Below are positions 41,750-51,070 of a DNA stretch of 51,070 nucleotides, one piece after another. This DNA comes from Acanthaster planci (taxonomy: Eukaryota; Echinodermata; Asteroidea; Valvatida; Acanthasteridae). Every line of letters begins with the position of its first letter. Within the stretch, counting starts at the first letter, position 1. The stretch lies in assembly GCF_001949145.1 (NCBI RefSeq), contig NW_019091561.1, positions 610,623 to 661,692 of the forward strand, in the 5' to 3' direction. The position numbers and the translations under genes are program-made. The notes under the pieces are model-generated. The model had not been told where the DNA came from. It was given only the letters and a program-made list of their open reading frames with translations, and did not search any database.

Positions 41750-42795
41750 TTTGTTGAGGTCAAAGATCACCATGTACAGTCCACGAAAGTGGCATACACA
41801 TCAGCTAAATGACAGCATGACAAAATCACCTTTTCTGAGTAGTAGAAGAGAGTATATGAAAAAATTTATATAGAAATAAATATTCAAAAATTCATAGAAA
41901 ATCAATGGATAAGGCTATAATGACGTAACTTTGCAAACATGCTTTGGGGTTCACTACCTACCCAATGAATGTCATGTCAATTAGACGTTGTTTAGTATGT
42001 GAATCAAAATCATACATTTTTCATACTACCAACACATCTACTTAGCCGACTTAAGATCTTGCACAAAGAATTTTGAAAAACAAAATTGTTTATTTAGAAG
42101 ATACACTGAAAAAGAGTGTTAAGGAATAAGACAAATGGAAAATAATAACAAAAAAATCAATGGATGATGTTGTCATGATGCCATTTCTACACATCTTGCA
42201 ATGTGACTGTGCTAAGATTTAATCGGATCAGACGTATGATACTGGAGATTTAGGACTGCAAAGAATTCAACTTTTAGGGCATGTCATGTGACATCTAATT
42301 ATGTCATCAAGACGTCATGTCTTGAGACACATTATTGTAGCTTTGATGAATATACTGATTTGCAAAAGGCCCAAAGTGGTATACAGAAAAGGCATGTACA
42401 AAGTGAACAGGTCTTGGGGGAAGAAAAAGAAGAAATGAAAAAACAATCAACAGAAAAAGAACACATTTTCACAACTTAAAGCTAAAAGATCACAAGAAAA
42501 AGAATGCCTTTTCCACAATACTACCAAAAGCCAATGAGGCAAATATGCGTGTAAGCTTTGAAATGGGAGTGCTCGGTATTTTGCTCTTTGTATATCAAGT
42601 TGTAAATTGTACATACAGAATGGTCAAATTCTAATGTCTTTGAAATGCAGGGGTTAGTGAAAGAAGACATTGTATTTCACTAATTATGAACATATTTCAA
42701 AATTTTTGGAGGACATGATTAAACCGTCTTTCTGAGAGGATTAGGTGAGGGATTTTATAAACATATATAAAAATAAATCACAAATATCACCAATA
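41750..42795. other. Non-coding stretch upstream of BEL/Pao
   Basis: The BEL/Pao 5' LTR should lie here, but I cannot demonstrate terminal repeats by eye. No gene recognised. Confidence 0.35.
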
Positions 42796-42852
42796 AGCAC
42801 TGAGCATGCAGTGCTTATTAATATACATTGAGTAAGGGCAAAACCTGTTATA
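42796..42852 (+). repeat. Single end of the 14.5-kb MITE family
   Basis: CACTGAGCATGCAGTGCTTAT, then TAATATACATTG and AGTAAGGGC match the right arm of the MITE at 14463-14633 with few changes. The left arm is not found upstream, so only one end remains. Confidence 0.6.
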
Positions 42853-43926
42853 TATAAATATCACCAAGTTCCCCAATGGATTTAAGATTGTGTTGATTGT
42901 GATATTCCTGTAAATCAGGGAAAGCAACAAACTTTGGAAAAAGAAATTACTTCCCTTTTATCCCAAAAGGAGAAGATGGCTAGTCACAAGCCAAGATCAC
43001 AAGTCCAGGGTTTTTCTCTATCTTTTACCTCATTTCCAAAAATGGTACAAGATAGAGAATGGCCAGCAATAAGCAACTTTAAACTACTTAGAAAATTCAT
43101 TTCACCCTGACGAACACCCCCCCCCATTGGTGATAACCTGGCTCAGACTGCTAGGACATAATATGGCCTGTCTGGTAGACCTCTAGCCATGGTGCAAACT
43201 TTGCATGTGTCCACTTTGGCTAAGGCCTCTGGTCGGCCATCATCCATACAAAGATGCTCTTCATTGTATAGTACCAATTGCTACCATTATTTATCTTCAT
43301 GTTGAACTTCGTTTTTTAATTTTGGCCATTTTATAATTTGTAATCACTATTTCTAGGATACACACAAGAGTGTTCACTTATATGCTTGACTGATTACATG
43401 GAATTGTTCGGTCCTTTGTCTACCATAAATACTTACATATAACTATCACAAGTGTGGCATCCAATTTGTCACTGAAAGGGTTAAGCTACATACATGTCAA
43501 AGGGAGCAATCAATGTTCTCTCGTCAATACCCATATTTTAGTTGTTTTTACTAATTTGATTGACTTAGCTGATAATGTAAGAACACTCAATGTTCATCAA
43601 CCATTAATACTAATTCATACTAATATTGTCTTGCCTGCCTTTTTAACCTGTGTGATATTCTTTAGTTATATGGAAGTTTCTATTGTATTCAAAATATTTT
43701 TAATGGAATGGTGTCTTTTGGAACTTGGCCCCTAAGCCTTGATCAGAGATGAAGAAAACGAGAATTGAATTGAATCATTGTTTGACTTCAGTTTTCAAAG
43801 TTGCAGTAGCTCATTAGATTGTTCTTTGTATTGGATACAATTCTATTAACTCTATAATTGCTTACTTCTAGTGATTCAACACATAAACTACATCTAATGT
43901 TAAATCACGTCCTTTTCAATTGTTAG
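42853..43926. other. Intronic stretch before the 277-nt exon
   Basis: No gene recognised. A 93-codon frame at 43454-43735 is AT-rich and without family signature. Confidence 0.4.
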
Positions 43927-44203
43927 ATTCAAAGAAGAGCCATTCATCGACATCCAGTTTCCTGAGAGTGAGCAAGATTTTGAGGTACCCCCGGATGTTC
44001 CAGAACAGCCAAATCAGCCACTAAATTTACAGAGTCTTAATGCAATGGAATTAGAAGACCAAACTCGTGTAACAGCCACCATGACAGAAGATGATAATCA
44101 CTGGTACCCATCAGCATATGTTAAGTCAGAGGCAGGGACAGAGGCTGGATCAAGGCATGAAGAGAGGGAGGGGATGGAGACTGATGAGGAGCATCCTGAC
44201 CAG
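43927..44203 (+). CDS. Probable 277-nt host exon (acidic region)
   Basis: The acceptor TTCAATTGTTAG ends at 43926 and the donor CAG/GTGCGT lies at 44203/44204. One leftover base followed by exactly 92 open codons gives FKEEPFIDIQFPESEQDFEV, PPDVPEQPNQPLNLQSLN and NHWYPSAYVKSEAGTEAG, ending EEHPDQ in phase 0. Composition is acidic and proline-rich, as in linker regions of transcription regulators. IKSE-like VKSEAG resembles a sumoylation consensus (psi-K-x-E is not exact here). Phase fits the 44-nt exon at 14724. It may belong to the THAP gene. No family recognised. Confidence 0.6.
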
Positions 44204-45380
44204 GTGCGTGTGATTCTAATTTGTCAAAGACATTCATATCTGTAAATGTCGAAGAGGACAGGGTTAATGAATGAATAAGACTGGGGGACTGTGTTTGAGA
44301 TAGATCAACAGGGTTGGTGCTCTGCAATATGGTTATGCAACCCTGCCCCCACCCATGAAAGCCTTTTCCAGCTAGCAATAATTTCTATCTAATGCCAAAT
44401 AATTTTGTTGCAAATATCAAAATCTCAGTGATCTCAGTATGAAATGTTAATGCTGTGTTAGTCCCTTAAAAAGATGCACACCACTGCCCTTTGTGAGAAA
44501 AAGGGGAAACAACTGGCCGGATCGGTATTTTGACATATAGTTGTTTCCCTACATGTTAGCTGTGGTATGACTACTGTTGACTGATGCATGTAACCAAGCA
44601 AGATGTGTAAGATGACAAGTTTTTCTATGTTTGAACCTCCCCCCCCCCAAAAAAAAGAAAAGTTGAGACCATGGTGCACTCAGGTGGGTTGTGTTGAGTA
44701 AGGTATTCTTCTGGAAACTACAAACAATGCAGTGTTGTGGGACAACCAGCTTTGGGCCTTTAGGGCAGATTTAGTCGTTCACAGAGGACAAGTTGCTCAT
44801 AAAAGTTTGTCCCCTTGGGCACAGGTATGTTCAACATTGGAAAAAGTTTATCACTATCTAATTGCTCTTTGGCTAAATTTAGATAAGAAATTGTTAATCC
44901 AAAATGTGCTCAAGTTCAGACCAGAAAAATTACACAAGCACTACCCAATGTACCTGGCCAAAAAGGGGCTTGATAAGTTACTCCTGTAATCGAGAGCGGT
45001 CATGTTAACCATACATCCAGACCTTCCTAAGGTTCTGGTTTAATATAAAAGCACGCTCAGAGAAGAGCACTGACTGGCTGCCCATTGTGGTCCATTTATG
45101 GCTTGACAAGCATGTCGTTTATTGTGCCGGCTTAATGGCATTGGCATTACGTGGGACGCCATCAAAATGCTGCTGTCCATGTTTGTCATTTTTTTAACAA
45201 ATTAAAACAAGCTTTCTGCAAGCAATATTTTATTGTATGATCAATGCAGAGCCATGTTTTTAATTTTTGTCTTGTATCCTAATTCACTACACCTGGCAGC
45301 TTTGAAATGGTTTATTTCCAAGTGCTACCACTTTTTGGTTAAAGTTACTTTCTGTATTACAATAAACGAGAAATTGAAGC
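44204..45380. other. Non-coding stretch
   Basis: No firm gene. A frame ending HKHYPMYLAKKGLDKLLL (44732-44989) and a good donor (CACAG/GTATGT at 44825) are present but not supported by a family or an acceptor. It may be a decayed TE piece. Confidence 0.35.
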
Positions 45381-46434
45381 ATGTTTAAGGGATTTCCTTT
45401 TGTCTTAAAGCCAGATCCCAAATTATGTTTTTGGAAAAGTAAGTTGCACAATGATCACAAAGGGTGCCAACATGAGCTGACACAACTAATTAGTGCTCTG
45501 GAAAATCAACTTTATTTCAGTCAAATAAAAAATCGCCTCCATCTCTTCCAACAATCCTACTGCGAGTATTACTCTTGTCGACCATATACAGTCAAGTTTG
45601 ATATGAAATATGCCTCCGAGGAAAGAGAAAAAGGGACAATTTCAACATCGTCCACATCGAATCTCTTACTTGTGCCAGACGAGTCAGGTGACCTTCCCGG
45701 CCCAACAAATGCATCATCACACATAGACGACACAATAACAAGTGTGAGGAGGGAGATTCAATCCATGGCAGAAGATTTAAACAAAAAGCTGGACACTGTC
45801 ATTTTCAATCAAGAAAGCCTGCTGACAACAATCAAAACTTTGGAAACCAAACACAATAAGATGGAGGAGGCTATCCAGTTTTCGTCATCGACAATTGAAG
45901 AAATCCAAAGCAAAAATAAATCCATGTCTGACAGGATTCCCAAGATGGCAATACAGATGAATACAGCCCTGACAAAAGCCAAACACCTTGAGGAGGCCAC
46001 CCTGCAACTGGTGTAGCATTCCATAAGTTTTAAGTTAAGGTTCAGTGGGATCCCAGAAAACCTGAAGGAGCCAACTACTTTCCCCTATGATACGGTCAAG
46101 AAGATCCTGACTGAACGTTTCAATATGCTGGACGCGGAAATTGAGGCTGCCCACCACACAGGCAGGGCCCTGAAAGCAACAACGGACAAGCCTCAACATA
46201 TCATTGCCAGATTCTTGTACCGAACCGAGCGTCACTCTGTACTTATGGTGCCAAGGAAGCTCTGACAAACACGGGAATGTTCATTCTACCTGACTTGCCA
46301 GCTGCCAATGTCACCAAGAAAAGATCTCTGCAAGACGTCACAAAAAGGGCGTGTGACGCTGGCCACCACCCCATCTTCCGCAATGACGATTTGTGTATCC
46401 AGGGAAGGAAATGCACAGCACCCAAAGCCACTTG
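45381..46434 (+). pseudogene. L1-type LINE ORF1 protein, one stop and one frameshift
   Basis: From the ATG at 45381, 211 codons run to a TAG at 46014. Residues about 115-205 are a coiled coil (VRREIQSMAEDLNKKLDTV; IKTLETKHNKMEEAI). Past the stop the same frame continues into an RRM-like part (FSGIPENLKEPTTFPYDTV; AHHTGRALK; ARFLYRTERHSVLM) to a TGA near 46262. A shift then leads to a C-terminal domain (VTKKRSLQDVTKRACDAGHH), ending about 46434. Coiled coil, RRM and C-terminal domain in this order are the layout of L1 ORF1p, an RNA chaperone. No matching ORF2 follows. Confidence 0.65.
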
Positions 46435-47920
46435 AGCACATCAGGGCTGTATCGTATATTTATCATCCTATTATATTAATCTTAGTTGATTTTCCGGTCC
46501 ACAATAATTAATTCCCTCCTGTATACTCATACACCGTATTACTGATTATTGTAGTGTTTAACTGGTTAAACCAAATTTTCTTCAGTTGGCTTGACTGTTT
46601 AGTATTTTATTCTTCGTGTTCATTTTTTATGTCAATGGTGCTTCCTTGTGTGTCTCGTACTCTGCCAGTTAAAAGTTATCAACATGAGATAGTTTGTAAT
46701 GCTTGTGACAGTTGTGTTTTAAAATATTGTGGCTAGATCTCCTGAACTTCTTGAGAGAGAGACTAATAAAGCAGCCCCAAGGCAAAGGGATGCAGGCCCG
46801 TTTGGGTGGAAATGTACCGCTGGAGGAATTGATTGCTGAACCTGCTAAATAAGTCACCAACATGAATGCGACTGAACACCTAGTTTTGAGACATACAAAG
46901 CAATTCTGGTTTATTGTACAACAAAAAGAAAGGCAGTAAAATGACGATGAATGTGGACTCAAGTAGGACCCTTTAATGACTTGTTAAATTCGCCATATGG
47001 TAGACCAGCACAAGTGCAATGTTGACTACAACCAATGTGTGGTTGACTAACTCTTGCACAAGCTTGACCACCTTACTGCATGTACTGTGTGGTTTACTAC
47101 AATGCTAATATACAACAGCAGTGGAGCCTATTCGAATGCATGTGTGGTTTACTTGAGTGCATGTGTGGTTTACTACAGCTGCAGGTGTCTCTTGTCAACC
47201 ACATACATGTAGAACGTAACCACAAGAAAGCTGGGTCCCAGTTCACCACTATTCACCTGAGCAGTGAACACCAACGCTGCTCTCAACTCGCGGTATACGC
47301 TCACCTACTTTTGGTTGACATAACATATCTGTGAAGCCTCTACTTCACGTGCAAAATATCTCATTCCACGCACCAACAAAGAACAGACCACTCATCCTAA
47401 CTACATGTGTGGTTGACTAGATTGCCTCTACGAAGAACGACCATTACTCTAGGTGTGGCTTAATTACTACTTCTATTCCACGCACCAACGCGGAACGCAA
47501 CAAAAATCAGCTTATTCTAGCACCAACGAAGAATGCTACTAGGCCAAATATACACTTCCCGCTGCCAGTAACCTAGCGGTGATACTCAGTCTTTCTAGAA
47601 AGCCTAACCATTAACATGACATCTCCCACCAGCAACTATAGCGGTCTCCTAGTCAACCACACACACACCACGTGCAGCTATCCTAAGCCAACCATACACA
47701 ACTAGCACTCAGTAAGAACAAAGACTGCTTACCTTATGGCTTCTCTTCACTGCACTGCTTGCGCACACACTCCCTCGTGCACACGGCACAGCTGGACAGC
47801 ATGCAGCCAATCACAACGCTGCACGCGCTGTCCACATGACTCTCCCCATGACATTACTCACTGGGGAACTCCCCTAAATTGACCAATCTTTTAAACTAAA
47901 CTAAGTCACATTTTCGCTAC
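46435..47920. other. Non-coding stretch with GTGTGGTTGACTA repeats
   Basis: GTGTGGTTKACTA occurs near 47036, 47087, 47144, 47164 and 47407; the inverse TAGTCAACCACACA lies at 47650. CCACGCACCAACRMRGAAC occurs near 47366 and 47477. The inverted arrangement over about 630 bp suggests another foldback-type element or a LINE 5' UTR. No gene recognised. Confidence 0.45.
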
Positions 47921-47923
47921 AAT

Positions 47924-50030
47924 ATGTTTCCCTTTGGATTGTTAGATAACCATGATTTTCAGGTTGTTGCTCAGGGTAAGATTAACTCACCATCAACTAC
48001 CTATAGTCCAGAGTCTGAATATGCTGATTCTAACATCCCATTTCATTTTGACAACAATTCAAATTATTACTCAAATGAACAATACACAAGGGCCTATAAA
48101 TATGAACGGTTTTTTCTCCTGCAAATCAATATTAGAAGTCTTTAAACAAATTTTACCAACCAAAGATTCTTCTGTTCTCAATGAATCACAAGTTTTCAGT
48201 TATTGCATTATTGGAAACCTGATTGGAAACAGAACCCCATAATCACTATTTTTTTACCAGGATACAAACTTATAGTTAACAACAGACAGGGTAAAAAATG
48301 CGTGGGCATAGCCCTCTTTCTCCGATGAGTTTGATTTTAAAATAAAACAGGACTTAACTTTTTCTGAAGAGACATTGGAAACTCTTCTAGTTGAAATTTC
48401 ATTTCCTGTCTTGTCTCTGGTGACTTTAACATTAACTTACTTGATTATATGGCTCCCAACTCTCAGGCTTTTGTCAATATTATTTCTACTCATTCTTTAT
48501 TACCACTAATTAATAAGCCTACTAGAATAACTGAATTCTCAGCCACCATAATTGATAAGATTTTGTATAAAGTGTTGCCATCACCAAATGCAGGCATTAT
48601 CCTGTCTGATATCTCAGATCACTTACCAGTTTTCACGATAATGCCACTCAAAAAACCTTCCACTCATCTAACATCCATAATCGTGTTCATACTCATCATT
48701 TTACTTCTTCTAATATACGAAGAAGATCTCCATACTACTGATTGGTCTCCTATAAGAACCTGTGACGATCCCAACCAAGCATTCAATTGATTTATTGACA
48801 AATTCAACGAGAAGTTAGACATTAATATTCCTCTAAAATTAGATAAACCTACATCTAGGACTAGGCGTAATTCTACAGCTCCTTGGATGACTAAACTTCT
48901 TCTTAAACCCATTAAAAAGAAAAATTAACTTTATAATCATTATATTGCTAATCTGACAACTGAACGAAAACTGAAATATACTAAGTACAAAAAACATCTT
49001 AATCAGTCTTTTACGGAATTCTTAAAAACGATATCATGCTAATTAGTTCAATCAGGAAAAGAATATTATTCATAATACTTGAAAAGTCATCAACTAGGTT
49101 TTAAACGATAAATTGCCCTCCCAGTCTATCAGTAGAATTATCCATGAAGACAAACCAATTGGTGATCCTGACCATAATATTGCCAATTGTTTCAGTGAAT
49201 ATTTTGTCAACCTAGGTCCTAATCTTGCAAAACATATTCCCTGTCTACCGAAGTCATTTACCTTTTTTGAACTTTTATAACTTTTTGAATAATCCCAACC
49301 CAAGATCTTTGTTTTTGAAGCCAATAAATGAGAAAGGGGTGATTGATATCACCAAGAATCTAAAAAATAAAACCAGCACTTGTCATTATTTAATTAATTG
49401 CTTTATTATAAAAAACTATTACTTCAATTAGTGATAGTAATAATAATTACTATTTAATTATGAACTAAATTTTTAAAAATCCCTCTCGTCTTAATTAATC
49501 ATATAATGATTATTATATTAATTAATCATATAATTAATGTCTCATTTAAAACTGGAATAGTTCCTGATGCACTAAAAATTACAAAGATAATTCCCATTTT
49601 CATAAATGGGGATGTTTATTTTGTTTTTTAACTACAGGCCCATATTTATTTTGACTTGCTTGTGTAGGATATTTGAAAAAGTATATATACTCTTTTTATC
49701 CAGTTTTAGCAAAATCTTTCAACTCTCATTAATACAACTAATCATGGGTTGAAATCCATTTGTAATTGGTTTGTTGTGAACAAATTTTCTCCTAATATAA
49801 AGAAAATTTATGTTATTTAGTACAACTGCTAATTAATTTCCTATAGACATTAAAATAAATAATGTATCCATCGAAAAAGTTGATTGTATTAAATTTAAAC
49901 TATATATTGACTCTAAATTAATCTGGGTCAAACATGTTGACTGCCTTCGTAAATTTATTGCAAGAAATATAGGGGTTATCAATAGAATCAAACATTTCAT
50001 CCCTCCTGTAGTTTTAACTTCACTTTAGGC
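47924..50030 (+). pseudogene. CR1/Jockey-type LINE: endonuclease and RT remnants
   Basis: An APE-type endonuclease is readable: FFLLQINIRSL (48109-48141), GDFNINLLDYMA (48421-48456, motif GDFN), then NKPTRITEF and DISDHLPVF (48607-48633, catalytic SDH). The linker to the RT follows (KSIKKKN-like near 48905; DHNIANCFSEYFVNLGPNLA near 49170-49225). RT remnants are PDALKITKIIPIF (49563-49601) and, near the end, NNVSIEKVD and SKLIWVKHVDCLRKFIARN (49858-50010). Much of the RT palm is missing. Many frame breaks; no activity possible. Confidence 0.7.
49435..49545. repeat. AT-only palindromic stretch
   Basis: ATTAATTAATCATATAAT occurs twice (near 49488 and 49519) with inverted near-copies between them. 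It replaces the RT palm of the LINE and is almost pure AT. Confidence 0.6.
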
Positions 50031-51070
50031 TTGGAGTCAAAATAGAAATGGTTGACCAAGCGGGAAATGGTTGCCCTTAATCCCCTTTCAAACCGTTGCC
50101 CGATTCAACTGCAAGTGGGTAATGGTTGCAAGGCACCGTTTCCTGAAAGAGAATTGGCTATGCGGCAACCCCTTTGATGCATACTACCATCTCCCCCACC
50201 TTGTTACAAAAGCCCTGACTCCCAGCTTACCAGGAATGGTTATTGTGCATCGCCTTTGTTGTGTAAATTGGCCAGTTCCTCCACAGGCTTCGCACGGCTT
50301 ATTCAGAAGGCCGAAGCAACTAATCTCTTTCAACAAAAAACTAACTCCATCAGAGTCTGTGGGCTTACGTGCATCAGTTCTCATGCCATTGAATTAAAAT
50401 CTGTTGGTTTCTTTCCCCACATCTAGCACTGTCAGGCAGTGATTTCCACATTATAGGTTGGTTAAAGATTGGAATAGACAAGAGACAAAATGGAGAAGAA
50501 AACTGTCTTACATCACCGAAGGTATTTTCATCAGCCAACAGCATCAACTGTTTCTTATCTTTATTTACACATACACTTTTAATTTTTACCATCGGCACAA
50601 TCATCTTCTTGATCGAATTGCTCAATTTGCATGACATTGTTTTTTGCTTTTTACCCGTTTTCCCGATTTTTGTTTTACTTAAAATCCATTTCTTGTTTGA
50701 AGATTGGTTTTCAGTTACCCGTTGACTTGGTCTTGAAACATTTTCATTGAAACGTTAACAACTGTACTAGTTTTCCATTGTAAAACTCGGAATAACGTTT
50801 ATTTTCCACTCCTTTCCATTACAACTGGTGAATTAATTTTCATCCAAATGCTTCTAAATGTACGGAGGTTTTTCATAATAAAACTAAGGATAAAGGCAAT
50901 GCTGTTAAAACTTGAATAAACCCTTCATCTTACTTGATTAAAATTTTCTACGGAAGCTATGAATAAATATATATAATTAACATCTCCCCAACGCAAAAAT
51001 ACATCTTGAAAATAGTTTGTGGTACCGCTGCTTCATTTTGACTTGGACCGGCCAGCCGACCCCGGCAAGC
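50031..51070. other. 3' flank, no firm gene
   Basis: No firm gene. On the minus strand a frame from an ATG at 50637 reads MSCKLSNSIKKMIVPMVKI, continues VCVNKDKKQLMLLADENTFG and meets a donor-like GAT/GTAAGA near 50514. It could be a short exon, but I do not recognise it. Confidence 0.3.

Noticed and set aside
46669-46962. 97-codon minus-strand frame and an opposite frame LLERETNKAAPRQ
   Set aside because: Neither strand gives a recognisable family or splice context; both cannot be real and neither has support.
1-51070. tRNA, rRNA, CRISPR or bacterial operon signals
   Set aside because: None found on either strand; spaced repeats are minisatellites or TE termini and the genes are animal-type with introns.

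Overview
This window reads as draft-assembly genomic DNA from a marine invertebrate animal. Genes are sparse and intron-rich, transposable elements (TEs) dominate, and two runs of N (11447-11966 and 34219-34339) are scaffold gaps. The palindrome tacatgta is very frequent. The TE mix (DIRS, BEL/Pao, Ty3/gypsy, Polinton-like, L1-type and CR1/Jockey-type LINEs, Tc1, TTAA-flanked and other short inverted-repeat elements) fits a lancelet, hemichordate, echinoderm or mollusc. The sequence alone does not fix the species. There is no sign of bacterial gene organisation, rRNA, tRNA or CRISPR.

Host genes. A THAP zinc-finger first exon lies at 1399-1517 (+). A 44-nt exon at 14724-14767 (+) and a 277-nt exon at 43927-44203 (+) have good splice sites and compatible phases. 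If they are neighbouring exons, they enclose a 29-kb intron filled with TEs. A candidate last exon with a poly(A) signal lies on the minus strand (35199-34819).

Layout. 0-5 kb: short repeats, the THAP exon, a Tc1 transposase fragment cut by a foldback element that contains a second foldback, and a gypsy protease fragment. 5-8.7 kb: non-coding. 8.7-10.5 kb: gypsy RT/RNase H split by a 550-bp TTAA-flanked element, with a second copy spanning the first gap. 12.5-12.7 kb: 27-bp tandem repeat. 14.5 kb: inverted-repeat MITE. 15.7-18.3 kb: DIRS copy 1 (+), with an SGNH-hydrolase-like segment. 21.5-29.55 kb: the most notable part, a collinear block of decayed Polinton/adintovirus-like genes (protein-primed-type DNA polymerase B, a capsid-like protein, an A32/FtsK-type packaging ATPase, several small membrane proteins and a coiled-coil/TM protein). 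29.55-32.05 kb: DIRS copy 2 (-), nearly identical to copy 1 and abutting the virus-like block. 33.9-34.4 kb: a third foldback element around the second gap. 35.4-41.6 kb: a partial TTAA element, then a degenerate BEL/Pao retrotransposon (-) with gag, knuckle, protease, RT, RNase H and integrase pieces. 45.4-46.4 kb: an L1 ORF1-type pseudogene. 47.9-50.0 kb: a LINE with endonuclease and RT remnants. The last 1 kb has no clear gene.

How the parts relate. None of the mobile elements looks functional; every long reading frame is broken. The TEs are nested (foldback in foldback in Tc1; TTAA element in gypsy; DIRS against Polinton), so the window records insertion order. Initiator codons are often uncertain, and gene limits in broken elements are approximate.
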